45,219 nt of DNA from the NCBI GenBank assembly GCA_002171975.2, contig NHIO02000059.1:1-45219 (forward strand), in the 5' to 3' direction. This document shows, one piece after another, positions 7,839-15,341 of the stretch; positions within the stretch are counted from its first letter, which is position 1, and each line of letters starts with the position of its first letter. A program made the translations under genes and the position numbers. The notes under the pieces are model-generated. The model saw only the letters and a list, made by a program, of their open reading frames with translations. It ran no database searches and was not told the origin of the DNA. Origin of the DNA: Flavobacteriales bacterium TMED191. GTDB lineage: Bacteria > Bacteroidota > Bacteroidia > Flavobacteriales > TMED113.

Positions 7839-8924
7839 ATGACTATTGATAAGCAAAATGTTATTTCTATTTTAAACGATATTTCATCCAATGATTTATC
7901 AGGATTTATTTTAAACGAATCTATAAAAAAAATAGATGTAAATGGAGTAAATATTGAACTAGATATATTAGTTACGAATCCTACCTTACAATTTAAAGAA
8001 AAAATAAGATTAGAGATTCAAAGAATAATCTCAAAAGTATATCCAAAAGCACAAATCAGCATTAATTTTATATTTGAAAAATCTAATGAGAATAATAGTG
8101 TCTCTAGTATTAAAAATATTATTGCTATTGCATCTGGTAAAGGGGGCGTTGGTAAATCAACAATATCTTCAAATTTAGCTATTGCTTTACAAAAAAAGGG
8201 ATTGAAAGTTGGTTTAATTGATGCAGATATATATGGCCCCTCAATTCCACTAATGTTTGACGCACAAGATTCACGACCAAAACAACAAAAAATTAAGGAT
8301 GCTACTTTAATGTTGCCAATTGAGAGTTATGGCGTAAAGATTATGTCTATCGGTTTTTTTTCTAATCCGGATGAAGCAATTGTATGGAGAGGGCCAATGG
8401 CTACTAAGGCATTAAAAACTATTATTAATGAAACATATTGGGGAGAGTTAGATTATTTATTGATTGACCTCCCACCTGGAACTAGTGATATTCATTTAAG
8501 CCTTGTGCAAACAGTTTCAATAACAGGAGCTTTAATTGTTACTACTCCTCAACCTGTAGCTTTAGTCGATGCGAGTAAGGCTATTAGTATGTTTAATTCA
8601 AAAAATATTAATGTCCCTATTTTAGGAATAGTTGAAAATATGTCATGGCATATTGTTGATGAACAAAAATATTATTTATTTGGCCGAGATGGAGGGAAAA
8701 CACTATCTGCTTCAAAGGGTATTCCTTTATTAGCAGAAATCCCTTTAAATCAAAGTATTAGAGTAGCTGGAGATGTTGGTAGACCAGCAGCTCTACAAGA
8801 TAGTAGTTTATCATCTCTATTTACTAATTTGTCAAATAAGGTGGTGGAGAGTACAAATAATCGGAATAAGGATTTACCAACTACAAAAAAGGTTGAAATA
8901 ACACATAATAGAGGTTGTAATTAG
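7839..8924 (+). CDS. Mrp/NBP35-type P-loop ATPase, Fe-S cluster carrier (ApbC)
   Basis: The 361-residue protein has an N-terminal MIP18/DUF59-like domain (about 1-85) followed by a deviant Walker A loop ASGKGGVGKST (about 98-108), switch motif IDADIYGPS, and DYLLIDLPPGT. These define the Mrp/ApbC family, which carries Fe-S clusters to target proteins. The usual CxxC that binds the bridging cluster after VENMS is absent here; the segment reads VENMSWHIVDEQKYYLFG. I recall the same loss in other Bacteroidota Mrp proteins. The next gene is an NifU C-terminal scaffold, then a ferredoxin reductase and a ferredoxin, all closely spaced. This suggests an Fe-S assembly and electron-transfer operon. 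Confidence 0.9.
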   Translation: MTIDKQNVISILNDISSNDLSGFILNESIKKIDVNGVNIELDILVTNPTLQFKEKIRLEIQRIISKVYPKAQISINFIFEKSNENNSVSSIKNIIAIASGKGGVGKSTISSNLAIALQKKGLKVGLIDADIYGPSIPLMFDAQDSRPKQQKIKDATLMLPIESYGVKIMSIGFFSNPDEAIVWRGPMATKALKTIINETYWGELDYLLIDLPPGTSDIHLSLVQTVSITGALIVTTPQPVALVDASKAISMFNSKNINVPILGIVENMSWHIVDEQKYYLFGRDGGKTLSASKGIPLLAEIPLNQSIRVAGDVGRPAALQDSSLSSLFTNLSNKVVESTNNRNKDLPTTKKVEITHNRGCN

Positions 8925-8937
8925 TTATTTTTGTAAT

Positions 8938-9174
8938 ATGAAAGAAAATTTATTGACTCGCGTAAATCAGGGATTAAATGCAATACGTCCGTATTTAGCT
9001 ACAGATGGGGGAGACTTAGAATTGGTTAAGATTTCTTCAGATTTCATTGTTTTTATTAGTTTTAAGGGAGCTTGTAAAGCCTGTGATGTTAATCAAATGA
9101 CACTAAAGCTTGGTATAGAGGAATCTGTCAAGAAATATGCTCCCGAAATTATTTCGGTTGAAACAATAGACTAA
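8938..9174 (+). CDS. NifU C-terminal domain Fe-S scaffold protein
   Basis: This 78-residue protein is the size of a stand-alone NifU C-terminal (Nfu) domain. It shows RPYLATDGGDLELV, the usual start of the fold, and GACKACDVNQMTLKLGIE, which contains the CxxC pair that holds a 4Fe-4S cluster at a dimer interface. It lies 13 bp after the Mrp-type ATPase gene and 4 bp before the ferredoxin reductase gene. It may supply the cluster-binding cysteines that the Mrp protein lacks, but that is inference. Confidence 0.92.
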   Translation: MKENLLTRVNQGLNAIRPYLATDGGDLELVKISSDFIVFISFKGACKACDVNQMTLKLGIEESVKKYAPEIISVETID

Positions 9175-9178
9175 ATAT

Positions 9179-10192
9179 ATGATAAGTACAGATATAATTA
9201 TTATTGGCGCTGGTCCTTGCGGTTTGTTTGCAGTATTTGAAGCAGGATTATTAAAAATGCGATGTCATTTAATTGATTATTTGCCTCAACCAGGGGGACA
9301 ATGCTCAGAAATTTATCCAAAAAAACCAATATATGATATTCCCGGATTTCCAGAAATTCTTGCAGGTGAATTAGTTGACAATCTTATGACTCAAATTAAA
9401 CCCTTCAAGCCTGGTTTTACACTTGGCGAGAGAGTTGAGCAAATTGTGAAGAAAGAAGATAGTTATTTTTATGTAACTACTAATTTAGGCACTAAGCATA
9501 GAGCGAAAGTAGTTGTTATTGCAGCTGGTTTGGGTTGTTTTGAGCCACGTAAGCCAAAAGTTGAGAACTTAGATTTTTTTGAATCAAAAGGAGTTGACTA
9601 CATAGTAAAAGATCCTCAAAAATATAAAAATAAAAAAGTAATTATTTCAGGCGGAGGAGATTCAGCTTTAGATTGGGCAATATATTTAGCTAGTGGAGTC
9701 GCACAATCAATTACTTTAATTCATAGAAGGGAGTCATTCAGAGGACATCCAGAATCAGTAGATAAGTTAAATAAAATGACTAAAAAAGGTCAAATAAATT
9801 TGATTACTAATTCTGAAGTCATTGAATTAAAGGGCACACCCACTTTACAAAGTTTAGATGTTAAGAGTAATTTAGATGAAGAAGTCATAAGTTTAGAAAC
9901 AGATTACTGGATTCCTTTATTTGGACTTACTCCAAAGTTAGGTCCAATTGCAAATTGGGGCCTAAATCTAGATAAAAATGCTATTAATGTAAACACTTTG
10001 GATTATAGCACCAATATTGAAGGGGTATATGCTATTGGCGATATAAATACATATCCTGGAAAACTAAAATTAATTCTAAGTGGTTTTCATGAGGGAGCTT
10101 TGATGGCTCAATCTGCCTTTAAACATGTATTCCCTGATGGTAAACAGTCATTTAAATATACTACAGTTCTAGGCAAAATTGAAGGTTTTTAA
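9179..10192 (+). CDS. ferredoxin--NADP+ reductase, thioredoxin-reductase-like (YumC type)
   Basis: The 337-residue flavoprotein moves electrons between NADPH and ferredoxin. The FAD-binding motif is IIGAGPCGLF (8-17), with QPGGQCSEIYP (37-47) binding the flavin. The NADPH motif is ISGGGDSALDWA (156-167), followed by the HRRESFRGH stretch. The C-terminal FAD motif is YAIGDINTYPGK. The redox CxxC of true thioredoxin reductases is missing between these motifs, which fits the ferredoxin reductase branch. The downstream ferredoxin gene, 3 bp away, is the obvious partner. Confidence 0.92.
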   Translation: MISTDIIIIGAGPCGLFAVFEAGLLKMRCHLIDYLPQPGGQCSEIYPKKPIYDIPGFPEILAGELVDNLMTQIKPFKPGFTLGERVEQIVKKEDSYFYVTTNLGTKHRAKVVVIAAGLGCFEPRKPKVENLDFFESKGVDYIVKDPQKYKNKKVIISGGGDSALDWAIYLASGVAQSITLIHRRESFRGHPESVDKLNKMTKKGQINLITNSEVIELKGTPTLQSLDVKSNLDEEVISLETDYWIPLFGLTPKLGPIANWGLNLDKNAINVNTLDYSTNIEGVYAIGDINTYPGKLKLILSGFHEGALMAQSAFKHVFPDGKQSFKYTTVLGKIEGF

Positions 10193-10195
10193 AAA

Positions 10196-10564
10196 GTGGA
10201 AAATAAAGAAACGCTAATTGATAATGTTATTGAAAATCCAAATAACTTGGATATTATCACGATCAACATTATCGACGTTGATGACACTCGTTATGTTTTA
10301 AGAACTTTAGTTCATCAAAATCAAAACTTAATGGAAGTTTTTAGAGAAGTGGAATTTGCTATGGGCCATTGTGGTGGCATGGCTCTTTGTGCTTCTTGTC
10401 ATTGTTATATTGAGAGTTCACACTGCTTAAATAGCAAAGATTTGGAAGAGGAGTCAATGTTGGATCAGTTACAAAATATTAATTCCGAGAAAAGTAGGCT
10501 TATTTGTCAAATTCCTATGGATAAGTCATTAGACGGAATTGTAATTAGAATTGTAAGAGATTAG
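10196..10564 (+). CDS. adrenodoxin-type 2Fe-2S ferredoxin
   Basis: The 122-residue protein starts with GTG at 10196, three bases after the reductase stop; no suitable ATG is near. The cluster ligands are Cys59, Cys65, Cys68 and Cys104, giving the C-x5-C-x2-C-x35-C pattern of adrenodoxin/Isc ferredoxins (GHCGGMALCASCHCY and RLICQ). Cys70 and Cys77 are extra. The acidic helix DLEEESMLDQL after the cluster loop is a typical partner-docking surface. It most likely accepts electrons from the adjacent reductase and supports Fe-S assembly or a monooxygenase. Its stop shares 4 bp with the convergent nadE stop. Confidence 0.9.
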   Translation: MENKETLIDNVIENPNNLDIITINIIDVDDTRYVLRTLVHQNQNLMEVFREVEFAMGHCGGMALCASCHCYIESSHCLNSKDLEEESMLDQLQNINSEKSRLICQIPMDKSLDGIVIRIVRD

Positions 10565-11331
10565 GTTTTTAGATGTTTGGGTATATAACAAACAGGAATA
10601 GGTTCGGTTTTATGTTTATTATTTATTCTAAATTTATTAAAAATACTTAAAACCTCAATTTGTCTTTTTGTTAGTTGGTCTCCATTGTCGTAGTCCATAG
10701 CCCATTCTAACTCTTCATATGTTGCCCCAATCTGATCTTCATCAGTCCTTCCGTCCTGCCACAGCCCGTCAGTAGGGGGGGTACTTATAATATCAGAGTG
10801 AATTTGACAGTATTTTGCTAATTTTCGTACTTCGGATTTACTAAGATCTGCAATTGGACTAATGTCAACTCCCCCATCACCATATTTTGTAAAAAATCCT
10901 ATTCCGAAGTCTTCAACTTTATTTCCAGTTCCCACCACTAAGCCATTTTTAGATCCTGCAATTTGATAAAGCGCAGTCATCCGAATTCTAGCCCTCGAAT
11001 TTGCTAAACTTAAGTGAGAATGAAATTTAGTTGGAATAGTAGTTTTGTAATTTTCAAATAAAGAACTCAGATCGATATATTCTTTTTGAACATTTTTGTG
11101 CTCTTTAGTAAGTAAGTTTATATGAAGATTAGCATTTTTTAGTTCTAATTCTTTCTGATGAATTGGCATCGATACTACAATAGTTTTTATTTCAGTTAAT
11201 GCACATAGTTTAGATGTGAGTGCGGAGTCAATTCCTCCAGATATACCAACAGTTAATGTTTCAATTGAATTATCTTGAGCGTATCTTTTTATCCATTTGA
11301 CAATAAAATTTTTAGTTTCTTCCAGGTTCAT
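10561..11331 (-). CDS. nadE: ammonia-dependent NAD+ synthetase
   Basis: The 256-residue enzyme amidates deamido-NAD to NAD in the last step of NAD synthesis. The ATP-PPi loop is GISGGIDSALTS (about 28-39). SRARIRMTALYQIA and VVGTGNKVEDFGIGFFTKYGD carry the substrate-binding residues, and the flexible loop is TPPTDGLW ... TDEDQIG. There is no nitrilase-like glutaminase domain, so ammonia is used directly. It lies just downstream of a small outer-membrane barrel gene on the same strand (5-bp gap). The position next to gldB is one I recall from flavobacterial genomes. Confidence 0.94.
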   Translation of the reverse strand: MNLEETKNFIVKWIKRYAQDNSIETLTVGISGGIDSALTSKLCALTEIKTIVVSMPIHQKELELKNANLHINLLTKEHKNVQKEYIDLSSLFENYKTTIPTKFHSHLSLANSRARIRMTALYQIAGSKNGLVVGTGNKVEDFGIGFFTKYGDGGVDISPIADLSKSEVRKLAKYCQIHSDIISTPPTDGLWQDGRTDEDQIGATYEELEWAMDYDNGDQLTKRQIEVLSIFNKFRINNKHKTEPIPVCYIPKHLKT

Positions 11332-11336
11332 TTTTT

Positions 11337-11939
11337 TTAGAATAAAAAGCCGAATCTTAATCCAATTTGATGAAATAAGGCATCGGGGTCGTTATTATCA
11401 CCTAGTGCATTGGTGATATTATTGTTAAAAAACATACTTCCCTCTACAGATGTTTTGCCGCCTAGTGAGTATTCCATGCCAATAAATATAGATATATCGA
11501 TTAGTCCCGGATTTGTAGTTTTGTTTAGAGTATTTGGACTTATCATTTCTTTTATTTTTAGATTTATTGATGGGCCAATTCTTGCAAAATAATTAAAGTA
11601 GCCAATTTCTCGGGATCTCATCTTTATAAAAATTGGAACAGTTAAATACTGCACTTTGTAGTCAATTGTTTGATTTTGACTTAAGACTCCTCCTTTATAT
11701 GTGATTCCAAACCCAGATTCCAATCTATGAAATTCATTTAAAGCCACTTCAAGAGCATAGCCATAAACCACCCCAGGTTTACTGTTTGTTTCTATATCTT
11801 TTGAATCAGTTTGAATAAAATTGATTGCAGGAGCTAAATAAAGTCCCATACGAGCATTTTTTAGTTTATTGCTAAAATCTTGTGAAAAAGAAAATGAAAA
11901 TAAGATGCAAAACAAATAGAGAAAATTTAACTTTTTCAT
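11337..11939 (-). CDS. PorT-like outer-membrane beta-barrel protein
   Basis: The start is placed at the ATG at 11939 (MKKLNFLYLFC), which gives a good signal peptide ending SFSFSQ; an upstream ATG at 11963 would add eight residues. The mature part of about 180 residues has alternating beta strands (MGLYLAPAINF, YLTVPIFIKMRSR, YFARIGPSINLKI) and ends in LRFGFLF. The terminal Phe and repeated Gly/aromatic strands are typical of small eight-stranded outer-membrane barrels of the PorT/outer-membrane-beta-barrel family. PorT proteins take part in type IX secretion in some species; that role here is not established. It is divergent from gldB. Confidence 0.75.
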   Translation of the reverse strand: MKKLNFLYLFCILFSFSFSQDFSNKLKNARMGLYLAPAINFIQTDSKDIETNSKPGVVYGYALEVALNEFHRLESGFGITYKGGVLSQNQTIDYKVQYLTVPIFIKMRSREIGYFNYFARIGPSINLKIKEMISPNTLNKTTNPGLIDISIFIGMEYSLGGKTSVEGSMFFNNNITNALGDNNDPDALFHQIGLRFGFLF

Positions 11940-11996
11940 ATTTTTAGGAAATCTGTAGTTCATGTCTAATATACATTATATGAATAATTAAACGAA

Positions 11997-12965
11997 ATGA
12001 AAAAAAGGATTTTATTAACTTTTTTAGCTCTAAGCTTTTTGATTTTAGCTTTTTTGCTTATTAGCAAGGATTTATACTCTAAAAGTGAAAAATGCGATTT
12101 GGATGTTTACAGATTTGAACAAGAATTTTTTAGCTTAGATTCAGACTCGTTTAACATTAAACTGCCTTTATTAAAAAGCAAATACCCTAGTTTTTTTCTT
12201 GATAATGAGATAGATTTTAAGGAAGATGTTTTTCTTAATGATACTTTGCAAAACATCTTTGATTCTGTTCAAGGGATTTTTTCAAATGATTTATTAGATT
12301 TAGATAAGTTAAATGATGGATTTTGTAATTATAAATTTTATTTCCCTAATCATAATCTCAGTTTATACACTTACATAGAGGGAACATTCGACTATAGGTA
12401 TCCTGTTGTTTATTCTCATGAGAAGTTATATTTATCCTTAGATCTTTTTTTAGGTCGAAGCCATATTTTTTACAATGCAATTCCTGATTATATTAAGTAC
12501 TCTCATGATGCAGAATATATACCTTCCACTTGCTTTTTATCTCTAGCAGGAAGACATATTCCTTATCAGCAGCCTGAAAATTTTATTTCTGCAATGCTAT
12601 ATTATGCAAAAGCTTATTTTTTTACTCAAAAAATGCTACCAGATATTCAAGATAATATTTTGTTCAAGTGTCCACAGGAAAAAATGAATTGGTGCTTAAA
12701 AAATGAAAGTGTTATTTGGGAGTATTTGATTGAAAAAGATTATTTATTCTCTGTTTCACCAGAGCTGCTTGAAAGATTTATTTTTTTATCTCCATTTTCA
12801 AAATTTGGTCTGGGTGTTGATCAAAATTCACCTGGAAGCGTGGGTGTTTGGGTGGGTTTACAGATTTTAAAATCATATGTAAAGAATAATAATATATCAT
12901 TAGTCGAGTTATTAAATGAAACAGATTACATGAAAATTTTAAACAAATCAGGATATAAACCTTAA
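11997..12965 (+). CDS. gldB: gliding motility protein GldB
   Basis: This 322-residue protein matches GldB, needed for gliding in Flavobacterium. Recognisable stretches are LSLDLFLGRSHIFYNAIPDYI, AGRHIPYQQPENFISAMLYYAK, MNWCLKNESVIWEYLIEK, and the end SPFSKFGLGVDQNSPGSVG plus VGLQILKSYVKNN. The N-terminus has one hydrophobic segment (about 6-22). GldB is usually a lipoprotein, but here the first cysteine is Cys33 in SKSEKC with no lipobox, so this copy may be a membrane-anchored or secreted form. gldC follows after 6 bp and is surely cotranscribed. Confidence 0.9.
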   Translation: MKKRILLTFLALSFLILAFLLISKDLYSKSEKCDLDVYRFEQEFFSLDSDSFNIKLPLLKSKYPSFFLDNEIDFKEDVFLNDTLQNIFDSVQGIFSNDLLDLDKLNDGFCNYKFYFPNHNLSLYTYIEGTFDYRYPVVYSHEKLYLSLDLFLGRSHIFYNAIPDYIKYSHDAEYIPSTCFLSLAGRHIPYQQPENFISAMLYYAKAYFFTQKMLPDIQDNILFKCPQEKMNWCLKNESVIWEYLIEKDYLFSVSPELLERFIFLSPFSKFGLGVDQNSPGSVGVWVGLQILKSYVKNNNISLVELLNETDYMKILNKSGYKP

Positions 12966-12971
12966 TAAGAC

Positions 12972-13301
12972 ATGAAAAAAAAAGCAACAATAAATTTTGA
13001 AGTTAATTTAGATGAAAATAACATTCCTGAAGATATAAACTGGTCTGCCTCAGACAGCGATTTTGATAGTAAAAAAGCAAAGGCAGTTATGATTTCTATT
13101 TGGGATGGTGAGCAAAAAAGTTCTTTAAAAATAAATCTATGGACTAAAGAGATGATGGCAGAGGAAATGAAGTTTTTCACTTTTCAAATTATTGACTCTC
13201 TTGCTGATAATTATAAAAAATCTGTTGGTGATGAAAAGATTTCAGCTGAAATAAAAGATTTTGCAAAAAAAATTGGGAAAGCTATAAATGTTATTAAGTA
13301 A
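12972..13301 (+). CDS. gldC: gliding motility protein GldC
   Basis: The 109-residue protein lacks a signal peptide and membrane segments, so it is probably cytoplasmic. It matches GldC by length and by INFEVNLDENNIPEDINWSA at the N-terminus and KSSLKINLWTKEMMAEEMKF in the middle. In Flavobacterium gldC is in an operon with gldB and supports gliding, though its molecular role is unknown. The last 8 bp overlap the convergent engB gene. Confidence 0.92.
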   Translation: MKKKATINFEVNLDENNIPEDINWSASDSDFDSKKAKAVMISIWDGEQKSSLKINLWTKEMMAEEMKFFTFQIIDSLADNYKKSVGDEKISAEIKDFAKKIGKAINVIK

Positions 13302-13926
13302 TATTTGATTGAAAATTAAAATACTGATTGTTGAGTTTTTCAATTTTGGTTAAAACCTCATTTATCCCAATTTTATTTTTTGATGAAGTTACAATAGTTT
13401 CAGGAATACTAACCCAGTTATTTTGCTTCATAGATTTATTATATATCTCTGCGCTTTTTTTTATTTTGTAGGCACTTAGTTTATCACATTTTGTAAATGT
13501 CCTAATAAAGTAAATATTATTATTAACCAACCATTCCATTTTTTCTAAATCAATTTTTTGAGGTTCTATACGAATATCAATTAAAAAAAATACAGCAATT
13601 AATTGAACACCTCTATTTTGAAAATAATTATTATTTCTTTCAATTATTTCTTTTCTTTTTTGCTTGCTTATTTTTGCATAACCATACCCTGGTAAATCTA
13701 CTAGACACCATTTATTATTGACTTCGAAATGATTAATTAATTGAGTTTTGCCAGGTTTTGAGGATGTGTATGCAGCTTTTTGATTAAGAATGGAGTTTAT
13801 TAAAGATGATTTGCCTACATTCGATCTCCCTATAAATGCATATTCAGGTTGAATCTTAGTTGGGCAATCATTAACAGTGTTACTTGATTGAAAATGACTT
13901 ATTGTTAAATTATTATTTATTGACAT
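13294..13926 (-). CDS. engB: ribosome biogenesis GTP-binding protein EngB/YsxC/YihA
   Basis: This GTPase helps assemble the large ribosomal subunit. The start chosen is the ATG at 13926 (MSINNNL), giving 210 residues; an ATG at 13938 is an alternative. G1 is FIGRSNVGKSSL, the G2 region KPGKTQLINHF, G3 DLPGYGYA, G4 TKCDKL and G5 TSSKNKIG, all intact. Its 5' end overlaps the 3' end of the hydrolase gene by 14 bp. Its stop overlaps gldC by 8 bp on the opposite strand. Confidence 0.93.
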   Translation of the reverse strand: MSINNNLTISHFQSSNTVNDCPTKIQPEYAFIGRSNVGKSSLINSILNQKAAYTSSKPGKTQLINHFEVNNKWCLVDLPGYGYAKISKQKRKEIIERNNNYFQNRGVQLIAVFFLIDIRIEPQKIDLEKMEWLVNNNIYFIRTFTKCDKLSAYKIKKSAEIYNKSMKQNNWVSIPETIVTSSKNKIGINEVLTKIEKLNNQYFNFQSNIT

Positions 13927-14668
13927 TTTTTTTATCATTTAGCCAATTGACTAGAATCTGGTTAAATATTTCTGGTTGCTCAATCATTGGAGCGTGACCG
14001 CACTTTTTTATCCAAAATAAATCAGAGTTTTGAATTTCTTGATGAAATTCTTTTCCTACTTCAGGAGGTGTGACTTTGTCATTTTCTCCCCAAATAATAC
14101 ATGTTTTTTGTGTGATTTTAGGAAGTTCGTCTTTCATGTTATGTCTAATTGCGGATTTAGCCATCATTAGTACTCGAATTACTTTTTCTTTATTATTTAC
14201 AATTTCAAAAACCTCATCTACAAGTTGCTTGCTAGCTTTTGAGGGGTCAAAGAAAACTTCTTCGGTTTTTTGTTTTATGTATTCATAGTTACCTCTTTTA
14301 GGGAATTTGCCTCCAAGGGTGTTTTCATAAAGTCCAGAGCTGCCTGATAAAATCAAATTATCAATTTTTTGAGGAAATTGAAGTGCCAATATTAATCCAA
14401 TATGACCACCCAGCGAGTTTCCTAGGATAGAGTATTTTTTGATGTTTAGGTCTTCAGTAAATTTGTTAATAAACTTGGATAGCTGCTTAACATTTGTTTT
14501 TAATAATGGCATACTGTAAAGTGGCAGCATAGGAAGTATAACCCTAAATCCATGATTTGGAAGACTGTTGAGAGTCGTTTCAAAATTACTAACTGCTCCC
14601 ATCAATCCATGGAGCAATATAATAGTTGGTCCGGAGCCCTTTTCAATATAATTGTACTTCTCTTTCAT
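13913..14668 (-). CDS. alpha/beta hydrolase
   Basis: This 251-residue protein has the alpha/beta hydrolase fold. The oxyanion region is ILLHGLMGAVSNFE (about 17-30). The nucleophile elbow is LGNSLGGHIGL with its Ser at about residue 90. The acid is probably Asp in WGENDKVTPP and the base His in CGHAPMIEQPE, so the triad is complete. It lacks a signal peptide and should be cytoplasmic. The substrate cannot be told from the sequence. Conserved proximity to engB and mraZ in Bacteroidota is recalled, not shown here. Confidence 0.88.
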   Translation of the reverse strand: MKEKYNYIEKGSGPTIILLHGLMGAVSNFETTLNSLPNHGFRVILPMLPLYSMPLLKTNVKQLSKFINKFTEDLNIKKYSILGNSLGGHIGLILALQFPQKIDNLILSGSSGLYENTLGGKFPKRGNYEYIKQKTEEVFFDPSKASKQLVDEVFEIVNNKEKVIRVLMMAKSAIRHNMKDELPKITQKTCIIWGENDKVTPPEVGKEFHQEIQNSDLFWIKKCGHAPMIEQPEIFNQILVNWLNDKKNVNK

Positions 14669-14800
14669 CTTTTATATTTATGACCTATTTATTCTGGTAA
14701 ATATATATTTTAAAATTTAATATAATTTCCATTTCTAGATAGTTATTAACAACCTTTGGTTTAAAATGTTAATACATTGTTCATTTCTTGTGAAAAAAAT

Positions 14801-14830
14801 AAGTGGTACAAAGTGGTATAAAGTGGGTCT
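14801..14830 (+). promoter_or_regulatory. MraZ operator: three 10-bp direct repeats
   Basis: Three head-to-tail decamers, AAGTGGTACA, AAGTGGTATA and AAGTGGGTCT, lie with exactly 10-bp spacing, placing each box on the same face of the helix. MraZ proteins are known to bind such arrays in front of their own gene: TGGGA-N5 repeats in E. coli and AAAGTG[TG] boxes in Mollicutes. The array lies just upstream of the -7 box at 14838, where bound protein could affect RNA polymerase. It probably mediates autoregulation of the whole dcw operon. Confidence 0.8.
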
Positions 14831-14837
14831 AAATACC

Positions 14838-14845
14838 TAGTTTTG
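14838..14845 (+). promoter_or_regulatory. -7 box of the mraZ/dcw promoter
   Basis: TAGTTTTG matches the Bacteroidota -7 consensus TAnnTTTG and lies 28 bp before the mraZ ATG. No TTG -33 element is present; the MraZ boxes occupy that place, so activity may depend on MraZ or another factor. Confidence 0.6.
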
Positions 14846-14873
14846 TATTAGTTTTTTAAAAAAATTGGTACAG

Positions 14874-15341
14874 ATGAGTGCACATTTGATAGGTGTTTAT
14901 GAATGTAGGTTAGATGCTAAAGGCAGATTTATGTTGCCGAAAGCTTTCAAGAAACAGCTTTTAACTGCAGTAGATTCACCCTTTATATTAAAGAGAAGTG
15001 TTTTTCATAAATGTTTGGAATTGTTTACAGTAGAAGAATGGAATGAAGTAGTTACAGACATTAATAAATTAAATCGATTTGTTAAAAAGAATAATGATTT
15101 TATTAGAATGTTTACTGCTGGAGTGAAAGTTGTTGAACTAGATAATACAGGTAGGCTTTTATTACCAAAAGATTTGCAATCATTCTCGAAAATAAATAAG
15201 GATATAGTCTTGTCAAGTTCTGGAAATATGATTGAAATCTGGAACAAGAATTCGTATGAACAAATAATTAATAATGAGAATATTGATTTTGCTACTCTTG
15301 CCGAAGATGTGATGGGATCTAAAGATATTAAAGATGACTAA
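14874..15341 (+). CDS. mraZ: transcriptional regulator MraZ
   Basis: MraZ is a DNA-binding protein that controls the division and cell-wall operon. The ATG at 14874 is preferred (155 residues); an in-frame TTG at 14865 would add three. Two SpoVT/AbrB-like halves are visible: YECRLDAKGRFMLPKAFKK (about 9-27) and VELDNTGRLLLPKDLQSF (about 87-104), each with the DxKGR or DxTGR core. It is the first gene of the operon and its last 8 bp overlap rsmH. The three-box operator directly upstream fits autoregulation. Confidence 0.94.
   Translation: MSAHLIGVYECRLDAKGRFMLPKAFKKQLLTAVDSPFILKRSVFHKCLELFTVEEWNEVVTDINKLNRFVKKNNDFIRMFTAGVKVVELDNTGRLLLPKDLQSFSKINKDIVLSSSGNMIEIWNKNSYEQIINNENIDFATLAEDVMGSKDIKDD

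Noticed and set aside
14865-14873. TTG start for mraZ
   Set aside because: The ATG at 14874 gives the usual MraZ N-terminus; similar TTG starts at 3928, 30289 and 41577 were rejected for the same reason.
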